From positions 33,557,249 through 33,621,248 of the forward strand of contig OZ038423.1 of NCBI GenBank assembly GCA_964036155.1: 64,000 nt of DNA. The letters run 5' to 3'. Within the stretch, counting starts at the first letter, position 1; each line of letters opens with the position of its first letter. This document shows positions 11,062 through 23,600 of the stretch, one piece after another. The position numbers and the translations under genes were made by a program. The notes beneath the pieces were generated by a model, which saw nothing but the letters and a program-made list of their open reading frames with translations, was not told the origin of the DNA and did no database searches. This stretch comes from Diploscapter coronatus (taxonomy: Eukaryota; Nematoda; Chromadorea; Rhabditida; Rhabditidae).

Positions 11062-13795
11062 ATGCGAACGAAGAAGCGAGTTCTGCAAATGAACGATGAA
11101 GAGTTAGCAGCTTTGCTGGCAGTCGTCATGCCGGGTCGGACAATCGACGGACTTAGGAAGGATGAACGACAGGAAATGTGCATCAAGTGGTCAGACTTAA
11201 CAGATTTTCTCCTCAAATCAATAGATATATGCAGAGTTTGAGATCAGGCACTAAATATCGTGTCTGTATTCCGAAACCTTTCAGCCTTGTACCTTTCAAA
11301 CCTTGTCTCTCATGACTCTTGCCAATCATAGCGTTGTGAGCAGTTATCGATTTTATGTGGGATTATTGAAATTTACGAGACCTTTTACATGCGACTCAAT
11401 TCAGGCTATTCGCTAATAACCTATCGATGAACCACGAGTTTACTTTCGATCGGCAGGAAGATGAAGTATTTGTCTTGATGAACAATCGAAAGCCCTGTTC
11501 ATGCTGCAGGAAAGGTAGTTTTTCTTCCAGAAATCGTCAGAAAACTATTTATCTTCCAGGTATTTTGGCATGCTCAACATTTTCAGCTTTGCAAGTATTT
11601 TAGTTCCAAGCTATTTTTCCCACCTGTTTTTCAGCATTTTATTTTATCGCTTTTCTATGCGTGCGCATTTCGGATCACGATTTATTCATCAGCACTTGGA
11701 TATTTCAGTATTTGATCTGACCTGAAAGTCTCGTTGAACTTTGGAGTTGTCTCATCCAGCGATAAAACATACTGTCTCAATAGTCGTTTTAAGTTTTCTA
11801 CATCTAAATCTCTAAACTTGTTCTATACCACCCGCATATCGCTTGAATGCATCCGCTCATAAAAGGAACATGAAGATAGGAAATTGCACATTTACTAAAA
11901 ATTCAAAATGGCAGCATTTCTTCATGTGTTTTTCTCGAACAACTCCATTTTTGATATTCCATTTCTCGTTTGAATGAGTTTCTCCGAATTTTCGTCCATT
12001 TTCATCTTCAACTTACCTATTCGGGCATTCCTTTTGCTCTCCAGATGAATGTAATACGTGGAAACAATTTTGACTTTCCGAAAATTCTCATAACAAAATA
12101 TGCCATATTTCGATTTCCATCATTCCTTTCTGGACAGAATAGGCGCTGATTCACTTCTGATTTGGCCACAACAATTTTGCTTCAACTTCCATATCGATCA
12201 TTTTGAAGATACACTGAATGTGTTATCTTTTTCATAAACTTATTTCATCTTCTGTCAGAAGTAGCTTTATTTTTAAATTTTTGAAGAGCTACACATGCTT
12301 TGGGTATGAAACCATTCACTCTCCAAGGTCAACTATCTTGAATCATTCGCAACAAAACAGGTCAAAATAGTAGGCGACGTGAGTCAGCCGTAGCGTTAAT
12401 TCGGGTGTGAAAGTTCGAATGCGTGAATAGTTTTGACTCATTTTACTCACTCAATACTGCTCGAGCCTTCTATTTATGTCATTCGGATTACAGAACTGTC
12501 CTAAAATTTGAACCTATCGCTAAATTTTACTATCGAGTTTGATCTCTTCACTCTTTCAGATTGTGATCGTGTGACGATGTCGGCTTTTGACCGAACACCT
12601 CTTGGAGCAAGCCTCCTTCAGCAGCTTGAGCCTACGAGCAGCAAGCTACAAAATGGTGTTATTCCTGGGAATTCTGTAAATCAGGAAGAGGATAAAAGTC
12701 CACCAGCTAGACCACGTAAGGAGTTATTTTTGATTTATTTTTACAGATTGAACTAAATTTGCCTCCCTGACAAAGATAATCTTTATCTATTTCCATTATC
12801 TATCGCTTATTTATTAGGCATACGTTTCCTCTACCATTTTCAACGTTCTATCCTTTATTTCGATGATTTCATGAGTTTCGGAAAATCAATATTGCGCCAT
12901 ATAAAATGAGATGGAGAATGCGAGAAACATATAAATCAACATTTGAAATTGCATCAATCTTTCATAAAAAACTTCAGTTCGAATGATAGAAGACGAAATT
13001 ATCGATTAATCATTCATGAATTCTCAGCTCGGATACATCGAGAAAGCAGGAAAAGTCAACCTTCAACGCCGAAATCAGATCCAGAAGAATTTGACGCAAA
13101 GAACCCTTTTTATGTGCCGAGGAAAAGTTCAAGTGACAATGTATGATTACCGAATTCTGTATTACTTCAGATGATAATTTTGTCCATAGAATTTCAAAGT
13201 TCTAGCATAAAGTAGATAAATGTTTCGATATGACTTTTTCAAATATTAACTTGTGTGATTGTTTGGTTTAGTCGATAAATTCGTATCTTATGTGTTTGAA
13301 TATTTCCAGATTCTCGACCCAGCTCGATTACACCCAATAAACAGTCGTCGTGGTGTTCCATTACAACCAATTCGGATTCAACCTTTACCTGACGAAAGAA
13401 AACCTCCCGTGCAGAGGCGGAAGTACCAATGCGATGGTAAATTTGTTTATTCTTTCAGCAAAGTTTGTTTTAAATCGCGTCATTTTCCAAAATTAATCGA
13501 TGATTTTATTTCTCGAAATAAAAAGTCGGATGATTTTGATGCAGTAACCTCGGGGGAATTCCTCAAATTGTCGAGAGAAAAAATGAACGCCTCAAAGTAC
13601 TGCTCAACTCCGTTAAATGAGGTTCATTTTGGGGCGATCTAAAATAGACCGAAATGGAGCTGAATTGAGGAGAATTGACACGTCTTCTGCATTTCAGGCG
13701 ATGTGGAGAGGGACCAAGGCCTGGGTACTCAATTCGTTCGCGAGTGTGGTCTATGTTGCGTGGATCTTTGGTCGAACATAAACTGCATGAAATGA
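11062..13795 (+). CDS. Unrecognised 243-aa protein with terminal cysteine clusters, six exons
   Basis: Not recognised. Exons 11062-11189, 11405-11514, 12560-12715, 13028-13140, 13310-13436 and 13698-13795 all join in frame with GT/AG sites, giving 243 aa. The N-terminal third looks folded (MNDEELAALLAVVMPGRT, then FANNLSMNHEF) and ends in KPCSCCRKDC. The middle is disordered and Pro/Ser/Arg-rich, with a PxxP-type run (KSPPARPPR). The last exon carries YQC and ECGLCC. The two CxCC-like clusters could bind metal, but no known zinc-finger spacing is evident. No signal peptide or membrane helix is seen. An AATAAA at 14048 may serve as poly(A) signal. Upstream coding exons cannot be excluded. Confidence 0.65.
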
Positions 13796-14686
13796 TCATT
13801 ACGCTGGATGAATGACCAATTCATCAAATGCAGTCACTGATGCTGAACCTAGAAAATTTACTCTCCACTATTATGAGTTCATTAATGAAAACCATGACAC
13901 ATAGTTTATTTCGATTTTTTTAAGTTTTCAAATTTCGAAGGTTCTGAAAAGTTGGATATTTTCAGATCAACGATTATAAATTTTAAACGGATAGAGATTT
14001 ATTTTGCGAGATTTCTTCTAAAGTCTTTAGATCCAGACGAGATACTCAATAAAGTTATCAACTATATATGTTATGTCGTACATTTCTAGACTATCAAAAA
14101 AGTGTTCTTGTAACAATATTATTGCTGTGATGACCCAGCAAAACGTTCTAATAAAAGGTAGAGGAAGAAGGCTTTGAAATCGCGAGAGCCACGATGACTG
14201 TTTGTGGTAGTATTGTGAAAGAGTGAAACGTCAAAAGGATGCTAGCGGTGAGTCACCTGAGGAAACGCGAGAGAAAGCAGGAAGACGAGACATGAAATCA
14301 ACAACCCGCGCGTGTGAAAACTAATACAAATAGGATACGAAAAACCGAAACAAATGATGTGCGGTAAGTTGAATGAAAGATGAAATGAGAGCGAGAGATC
14401 GGTTGGAAATATTGAACATCAAGAGGTGCGTGATAAAAAGGTGAAATGAGACAAAGAGGAGGGCACCGATGAGAAGAACAAAAACGGGGAGGCAGAAGGA
14501 GAGAGAGAGAGAGACAAACCGCTGGCCGCACGCCGTAGTCGAAGCGCTCATTTTGATTTTAGTACCGATCGATTTTATTACCCATTTATTACTTTCACCC
14601 TTTGTGATTCTATATACTCTCTCTGATCAGGTTGCTACGGCATCCGACTCGGTCATTAAAATTTTTCCGCTACCTGCCTCAACTCG
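13796..14686. other. Intergenic and presumptive promoter region upstream of sphingomyelin synthase
   Basis: About 0.9 kb. From about 14160 to 14530 it is purine-rich with GA runs (for example 14498-14513), as often seen near nematode promoters. A + strand open frame over 14469-14942 crosses the first exon of the next gene in a different frame and has low-complexity content, so it is not called. Confidence 0.45.
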
Positions 14687-17600
14687 ATGTGTGACTCTCC
14701 CGCGTCGACGTCCGCTGCAGCTGCCATCGGGACATCTTCAACAGGTTCGTCATTTTTCGCGACTTCGTCGTTTCTATTGTACATCAATTTGCCTTCGAAA
14801 TTGTCGAAAATCGCTAGCAATTAAAAACGAAGAAACACACAACAAGCGGAGTGGAGACGAAAATGTTACGCGAAGAGGGAAGGGAAGGCGAGGACGAGGC
14901 GAAACTGCTGAAGGAGAGGGCGAAAAGAACAGTTTTCGATGATAGTTCGATTGATTGGAAGGGTTGTCTTCCCACTCCTCTCTCCACACTCTCGACTCAT
15001 TTTCCTCTTCGTTTTATCACTTTTTTGAGTTTCTTTCATGCATTTACGATTTTACGTCAATTTTCCGATAATTTTATCAAGAATAAAAAATTTCGAGGGT
15101 TTTTTTCTGGATTGTTCCTGATTTCACGTCTCGCCCCTCGAGTACTATTTTTCGCTCTTCGTGAGTCAATTGTGTGTCTACTTTATCACGCGAATTTCGC
15201 AGTTTTTTTGGCGTTTTTGCCTTAATCTATCGATGGCAAACAGGCGAACATTAAACATTCTCGACTGAGAGTGCCTTGGTCTGTCGGACTCAGACTCTCT
15301 AAATCATTAATAAACAATCGCATCTGAGAAGGTTCGATGGAAAAATAATCGGAATGATTTAGTGAAGAGCACGATGGGAAAGCTTTCTAGAAGGACTGAT
15401 AAGTGAAGCTTAAATTTCGACAGACACACTTATTGTCAGTTTTAGATGTTTCAGGGAATAGTTTGCTAAAATTACATCTCAATTTCTTCACAGAATAAAA
15501 TTCGCATCCGAACTCCTGAATCTCAATTTTATCCAAACCCTTTACCCTGAATCTACTTTCAGCTTTGCAAGTTGAAGTTAATCTCGTCGAAATAAATATT
15601 ACGAATAAAAACCCTCTGTAGCAGTTCGCCATTTCATTACGAAGTTATTATGTTCGGCATGCGTTTTATCTATAGCGAAATTACAAATACTTTAAGCTTA
15701 TTCAATTTTTCTTTGTGAGGATTCTCTATCTATAAAATTTGATTAGAAATTTAGGCCGAAAGGTTTCTTAATATTGCTATACTTATTGTTTTCCACTTTT
15801 ACAAATTTAGGAGCCAAATCCTACTTTTGAGCTCTTGTGACCATTTATTCTAAACGGTTTCTCGAAGTCATTTTTCCATTTGCAAAGAAAAAACCGCCGT
15901 CGCATAAAATTCTCGATCTCACGTCGGCGCAAAATATTCATGGACTTTCAGAAATTAGCGATGAATTATTCACTTTGCTAGATTGTGAAGAACGAAGGCA
16001 TTTGCTTTTTTACACGAATGGGGAAGTATGTGGGAGATGGGGGTCTATGGGGTTTTGCGTTATCTTCACATGATATCACTAAGACTTGGAATGAGTGGAA
16101 TTTGGATTTTTGAGAACTTGGACCTCAGAATAAAAGACGAGTCAGAATTGAGATTCCATCTTTAACATTTTTCATTCGCTCTCGAAACATTCCAGAACTC
16201 TGAAAATTCTTATGAAAGTATAAAATGATTAAACTGTTCATATTTTCTTTTCGAAAACCTTATCAAAAACTGTCCAAGAAAATGAGTCAAACATGCGTTG
16301 GCTTTTTTCTTATACATTTTGCGAAAGAGTTTTTATCGAAAGGCCAACCATTGTAAAGCATGCGATTTAGAATTAGAATGTTAACTATTAAAAAGCCATA
16401 TAAAATTGATAAGCAAACTATTCCCTGGAAGAGAGCCGGCCTCTGATTTGTGCGTTATCACACTCAGGCCTTTGTGCATAATACCCATAAAATTGTCATT
16501 TATTCAATTTTCGAAATTGACGACTTTTCTAGAATATTTTTGGTTTAGCAAAATTTTCGGAACTTTATGGAGTTCACTTTAGAGTTTTGAAAGTGAGAAT
16601 AAAGATGGAGATGCGAGTAAACTTTATTCTAAACAGGGATGGATTTGAACTTCCTGATTCGAAACCTCGTTTTTCATGTTCTTCTCTAATTGAACTCCAT
16701 AAAGCCTTGGAAAATTGCTAAATTTCTGAAAATCGAATTTCACCTGCAGAGAACATCCGAATTCTCATCGGGTTGTGTTCATTTCGCCTTCCCTGCTAAA
16801 TTTGTATCACTATTGGGTGAACTGGCCGAATTTGAATTGGATTGGATTGTCGTTTTGCGGAGAGCAAACTGCATTTCCCCACGCTGACCGCACTTCCTCA
16901 TTTGCTCGCCAGACGACTTCGGCCCAAACGCCTTTTCCGACTCACAAAGGGCATGCGTAAGTCGCACTATACCATCTCAAAACGATATAAGAAAGGGAAA
17001 ATTTCTAAAGGGCTCCCTGTATTCGCCGCCAAATTTGAGAGCAAAGAAGATGACGGCGAATACGGAAGGTCTTTCTAAAGGGTTTCAGACACAAGTAGTC
17101 ATATCAGGTGAAGAGAACACTTGAAAATGGCAAAACGTTCCATGGTTCGTTATTTTTCAGTAACTGCCTAAATGATGCTATATTTGTGCAATGAAGATCA
17201 GCTTTCTCTCATAACTTTCAAGATTATCTTTACTTTCAATATCAAAAATAGTCATTTTCGCCCACTCTGATTAGTATTTTCCATCAAAAACTCCAAATAT
17301 GGAATGTGAGTGTGCGATATTGCTAATAGGGCTATGGTATGAATGTGTGTCGATACTCGCTGTTTGCTATCGATAGATTTTATTGGCTAAATGGGGAGTG
17401 ATTTATGAAAATGCGTCTCGCATTTCATCTCGCTGCAGTTTACGACTAATACTCCATCAAGTGTTGGGAAACTATGTAGAGAAAATACATTTCCCATGGA
17501 TTTTTCATCTTTACCTTCTAAAATCCTGCTCAAGTATCGTAAAATTGAAGTATTAGCTGTAAACCTAATTGATCTTTATCGCCTCATGTGATTACCTTCG

Positions 17601-20600
17601 TTGTTTCTGCAAACATCAACAGCGAACCTGGAAAATTAGCTCCAATAGTTGCATCTTTGCATACGAAATAGCGAAATAGGATAGGAAAATACGTTTCCCC
17701 AACGAATCTTATTCGATTTCGCTCGCGACGATGCAACTACTTTTCCAAAGTGCCTAAACAACGACAACAATGACAGGGAGGATGGTGTCATTGTCATTTT
17801 GTGGGCGACCACAATCGATTTGCCTAATTCAGTCGAATTCTCTCGTAAATACGCACAATAAATGCGTTGATTTCAGACGTGTGGGGCAAGTCGTCGCCGT
17901 CCTTCAAATACAATAAATTCACTTACAAACGAGTCGCCATGGCTGAGGTAAGGACGAGGCAAATTTTTCAATTTTTAGTCACTCTACATCTTCTTCAACT
18001 AACAATTTCTCATTATGTTATCGGAGTTCGAACGTTGAAAATTTGAAATTATGAATTCAGAATTTCGTTCAGCACAGCTTCATTTTTAGTTTGAAGTTTT
18101 TCGTTATCTGAAAACTCAATATTTTATTCGATTGATGCAAATTTGTTGACAAATACCCAGAAAAATAACTTATCTCGCCATTAAAAACGTGATATTTTCC
18201 CTAAAAGCGATTTAAAGTGACTGATGTAGTGCGCAAACGACTCATTTCCATTTTCATCATTCATGAAATTTATTCCGACCTCCAAGTTTTCAAAGCGCAG
18301 ATTAAAAGAGCGAGAGACTATTTGAAAAGAGAATTGGAGGAGAAAAGTTGCACTTTCTGCTTTGCCTCCTGGTAATCGTTATTTTGTTTTCCCGGTCCCG
18401 TTTCTGTTATTATTGAATTGTCGAAATTTGTCGCTCATCCACTAAACGCAAGGCAGGCTATTTTCCTCCGGAAAAAACCCGAAAATCAGCTGACTACCTG
18501 TCAAAATCAGGAATTTTACTGAGGTAAATTGAAAAAAGATCTGAAAATTAGTGTTCAAACCTCGAAAATCTTGATCGTTTTTGCATAATAATGCCATAAA
18601 TTTCGTTGCTTTTTAGATTAATTTAACGTTTCAAAATTAAACATACATTTTTGTAATTAAAAATACGAAAATTTTGAAAATACTAAAATTAGCATACATT
18701 TTTGACACTCAAAAACTCGAATTTGCAAATTTCTGTCAGTTTATCATTACCACTTCTACCCGGGAATGGATGACGATGGCAGCGAAGTGGTGACACTCAA
18801 AATGAAGTGAAGGGCATTGCTTTGCGAAAAAATCTACAGATGAGTCCACCAGAGGTCAGTGCACTTTCCTCCCACTTTTGGCAATGCTCCCCATTTGGAA
18901 AAGCGGAAGAAATCTGTATGCTAGTGAGATAAAGTTGCACTAACCCAGTAAGAGATATTTAGAGATCTTGAAGCATTCAAGCCATACAGACTTAGGGAGC
19001 ACTTTCGTCAGACGGAAATAAACTAATGGGGGCAGGTCATAGAGGGTTTTTGACGATCGTCCTCCCTAGGTCTGAAGCCATATGAAATTGAACCGTAAAA
19101 ATTTCTTGCCACGATATTTTGCATGAACTGATTTTTGCAACTTATCATCCAAACTTCTCAAACCACGCCAAGTTCTAATGACTCATAATTCGTTTTCACT
19201 TTTATCCATGATCCCTGAAAAATGCTCTTCTGAATATTCCCCGCGCAAATGATCAATTTGAATCCACCAAGCTCCCTCGGGAATTTTTGCGATTTTCAAC
19301 CAAAGGCTAACGCAATTCTCCCCAATTTATGCGTTATAATAAATCGGAACGAAAGCGCTCATTTTGTCGCTTTTTTGCGTCAACCCGTGCCTTTCAGTAG
19401 CAATTCCTATTTATGTTTAGCTGGTTTTTTTTCGAGTTGTTAGTTTGTTGGTCTCGAAAAAGGCAGGGAGGCAAGAAAGCAGGGATTTGAATCTGGACGA
19501 AGGCAAAGTCGGGGAGGGAAAATATGGGGAGAAAAGAGGCGAAACGGAGCATTTCAGCGTTTGAGGGGAGGAAAGTTGGGAAATAGGCGGAGTTTTCTGG
19601 CGAGAAAAAAGGGGGAGAGGAGGGAAAAGCTAGCCTCTATCTCTCCTCCTCACTCTATCTGCCTGCCCAGTTTCTTGTGGCAGAAGTCCTCTAATTTCGT
19701 GCCCTTCACATGTGCGGGTGCTCTCCCTCTGAGTAGTGCTGAAATGCCATCCTCATCATCCAAATCTTCAAACTCATTCAAATCCACCCGTTTTCCGTTC
19801 CTCCACTTGCTCAAGCATCGTTATTATTCCACTGCAAAAGCTAAGGTTAGGCGCATGAGCATGAGATTTTTAGCTTGATCTTTATTGTGGGATTTCAAAA
19901 TTTCTATCATTTCTTCAGAGATAATCTCAATCCCTATAAACTCATTACGATGATCCTATCACTCCTTTACTTTTAACCGACAAATTCTTCTTGAGCATTC
20001 TAACTTGCACTGTTTTCGACTAGAAAGCATCAAATTCACAGCTCCAACTTCTAGAAATCTAAACCTCTGATATTCAAGATGATGTTCAAAGTTTCAGACG
20101 GATTCTGACTCAGCGTCACCCCACTCACACTCGCAACACTCCCATTCGCATTCGGCCGCATCAACAACTTCAGGTACTTGATTAATTAACAATCTGCCTC
20201 TTTCGTTGAAAATTATGATGTTTCAAAATGTTAAAACTCATAGGCATTTTACACCAAGATTCAGTTGTTTCTTCGTTTGAAACGGGACTATCATTTTTGT
20301 ACAACCATGCTCGTTCTGATACAAAGCCTCCCAAACCATATTTGTTGCAGCAGGGGGAGGCGGTAATCGAATGACGTTCGTCCAATCGGCCATTGGCTAT
20401 CATTCACTCTGGCTCAAATTATTCGTCCTATTCCTCTACCTCTTCTTCTCCGGACTAAGCAATTGGGCCGTCCTCAGCTATACTCACGATATTATACCGA
20501 GGTAGGAAATTATCACTCAATCAAACTTAGATGATAATAAGTTCATGATCTCACTTATAATTGACGAAAAATGATTGCTATGCATTTTTGTTTCCCTACT

Positions 20601-23600
20601 TTCTTTCATTTTGATAAACTGAAACTTTTAAAAGCTGAGTCTCACTTTAAAAACCTTGAATAATTATAAAATCTGAAAATTCCTCCATCATACTATATGA
20701 AAGATATTTTGCAAAACTATGCATACATTCTGTATTCCAGACCACTCATTCTTCTTACAAGATCCCATTTCGAATGCAACCTCCCCTTGAAAATATTCCT
20801 GAATTTCGTGAATGTTTCATGATGCAATCACGCAATTCTCCTAGCCGAACTAAAAACACCCTTGTGACCATGCCAAGGAATATTCGACAATTTTAGGGAT
20901 CCACTGCCAGATATTCTGTTTAGACTGATTCCCGAGCAAAAATGGGCCTCGTTTTGGGGAGACATGATGGTCACAGCATGCCTTATACAGCTCATTCTTA
21001 TGAGTAAGTTTTGAAACCGGTAAAAACAATAAAACCTGAACAAAAATCTTAAAGTACTCGATTTTTGAATAGTTTTTTAAAGCAGCCAATTTTCAGTAGT
21101 ATTTCACTCGTTTCGCTCCGTGATCCTACGGCGCGCGTTGTTCATCCTCGCCACACTCTACCTCATGAGGTCTGCCGTCCTTCTCGCCACACAACTTCCA
21201 TCAGGTGGGAAATCATTTTTTATTAAAATAAGAGCTGATTTTCATTCAAAATATCGAGGTTTCTATAGAATTCTATTATTTCCTTTCAAAACCACAATGA
21301 AGATCAGCTCTTTCAAAATTAAAACGTTGATCTTCATAAAATTGACAAGTTTTGACAGAATTTCATCGTCTTATTCTAGTCTTGATGAAGATCAGCCTTT
21401 TCTCTTTAGAAAATTAGCTAATTTTGTCAAAATTCCACTTTACAAGCCTTCTGACCTCCAAATTGCTCAAAAATCAATACCAAGTCATGTGAGAGAGTGA
21501 ATCTTCGAATTTTGATATGGTTTTTTCGTCTTGGCAGCTTTCTCCAATTCTTCTTTCTTTCTGCACGTCTTGAGGAATCTTTTTCTTTGTTTGTTTGTCT
21601 TTGTTCTCTTCACCTGTGCGATCTTTCAGTATTCGATAAAATATAGGTGCAGAAAACTGTCTTGGATAATTCTCTTTGTTTGTTTCTTCCAACTGGTTAT
21701 CTGATCTGATTTGTAAGGCCAAGGATTTATCGTATTATCACATATCCCAGTCTGTGTTTCTAGAACCATGCTAAACGTGCGATTAGAGAAATTTCTGGAA
21801 GATCAGGAGACTTGAGAGAAGCTTTGCACTAAAAAACTGAAAAGTGAGTCAGGTAAAAAGTAGAAAGAGTGAGGGCAGGCTTTCGGGAAGAGGGAGGAAA
21901 TAGAGATAAAGAAAAAGTATAAACAAAGAAGTGAAATGATGAGAAAAAACGGAGATAAGATGCAAGAAGTGGAGTTACGAAACCTGAAAAAAAATCAAGA
22001 AGAATGAATAATTTTAATTTTGAATCAAATCAATTGAAAAAAATGATTATTCACTCTTTGAAGGAGAATCAACTAATTTCTCAAATCATATGGTTATTTT
22101 TCATGTGATATAAAATCAAACGCTCTCAGAAAAATGATCAAAAGAGCATGAATGATGCAATAACTCATTTATTTGGTTCATTTTGTTTCAGGATACACAA
22201 ATAACACAGTGATGTGCCGAGAGCAACTCAATCACTCCGGTCCGAGCGTTTTCTTCAGTCGATTATTTGGTGAGTCATTTTCAAGATTTACTAATTTAGA
22301 TAACTCATTAAAACCCAGCTTTTTGCAGCTTGAACATATCAATCAACAGGTTCTTATGAATCGTATTCTCTTTTCGACAAAAAATTAATCAGCAATTTTT
22401 ACTTTTTGAAACTTCAATCAGGAAAAGAGATTTAAGAATCAATAAGTCGATAAAAATTGATCTTTCAGAACAGACGATTCGCCTCGGATTCCAGGCAAGT
22501 CTATTTTTACATTTTTATTTTTATTATCTTATTACCGTTCAAAGATTTCTGCAAATTCCACTTGTTTTGCACAATTCGATTTCCGTGGAGTTTCTATTTA
22601 TGCTCCTCTTTTCCTATTTTGAGGCTTCGTTCCAAATGCTAGTTTCATTTTTGCCTCCTCTCAAATCCCCTTGGATAATTATTTGCAAGACTGTTGCCGA
22701 GGGAGCTGTGGTTGAATTATTCTTGTCGAGTTTATGACGCAGCTTCTTTCAATTCGGATTCCCCTTGACATTTCTCGTTGTCATGAACCAAATTTTTGCA
22801 TTCCCATTTGCAAGATAAATACGGCAGAAACAGAGCATTTGACGTAAGACTAGCATTGGGGATTTTGAAAATTCGCATCGCGAAAGGTCGGAAAATCTTT
22901 TACAAATCTAAAAATTCTGCCAACATTCAGATAGTTCAAAGGATCTTTTCCCTTAAAAACTCAAAGTATTCGACTTTGCATGGAGGATTTTTGGCTTTTT
23001 TTCAAACTTTGCTGAATCTTCAAAAATTCAAAGAATTTCAAGGGATCTTTGTTAAAAGTCTGAAAAATGACCTGCAAAGCAGTTTTTCAAAGTAATTTTG
23101 CCGAACATGCTTGGATCTTTAGTCAGAATGAGCGATTGTTTTCGAGCTCTGCTAGCGACTCCTCAACAGCTCAACTCCATCCATATCCCGCCTTTTCCTG
23201 TCTTTCCGGTGCTTTGTCTTATTTCAGTCCGATCTGTCTCGGACCTCATTGGCTATTTACTCCGGGGGCAACTCTCTAAAACGAGCCTATCTTTTCGCAT
23301 CACACAACGTGCATTTCCTGACCTTTCTAGCGCGTCCTGTTTTCTTTTCTTTTCTTCAGAAAATTGTTCTTGATGTTTTTTTGCTAAGATTATGAATCTA
23401 AAACTTGCCTAGTTTCTTGGCTTTTCTGGATTTTTTTATTTTTATTTTCAATCTAATTTTGGCTAAAATTCGAATTTCAACGAGAAAATGGCAGACAAAG
23501 CCCCGAAAAATGCCTGACAAAGAGCGATTCTTGGAAATTCAGACAAATATCAAAGCCATTTATGAATACGTGAAATGAAGCGCGCAATTCAAATTCATAA

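Noticed and set aside
14469..14942. 157-codon + strand open frame with Arg/Glu-rich ends
   Set aside because: Low-complexity GA-derived residues. It overlaps the first sphingomyelin synthase exon in another frame and shows no domain.
16630..16670. tRNA-like T-loop motifs (for example GGATTTGAAC)
   Set aside because: No matching acceptor, D or anticodon arms can be drawn around it; no tRNA gene was found anywhere in the window.
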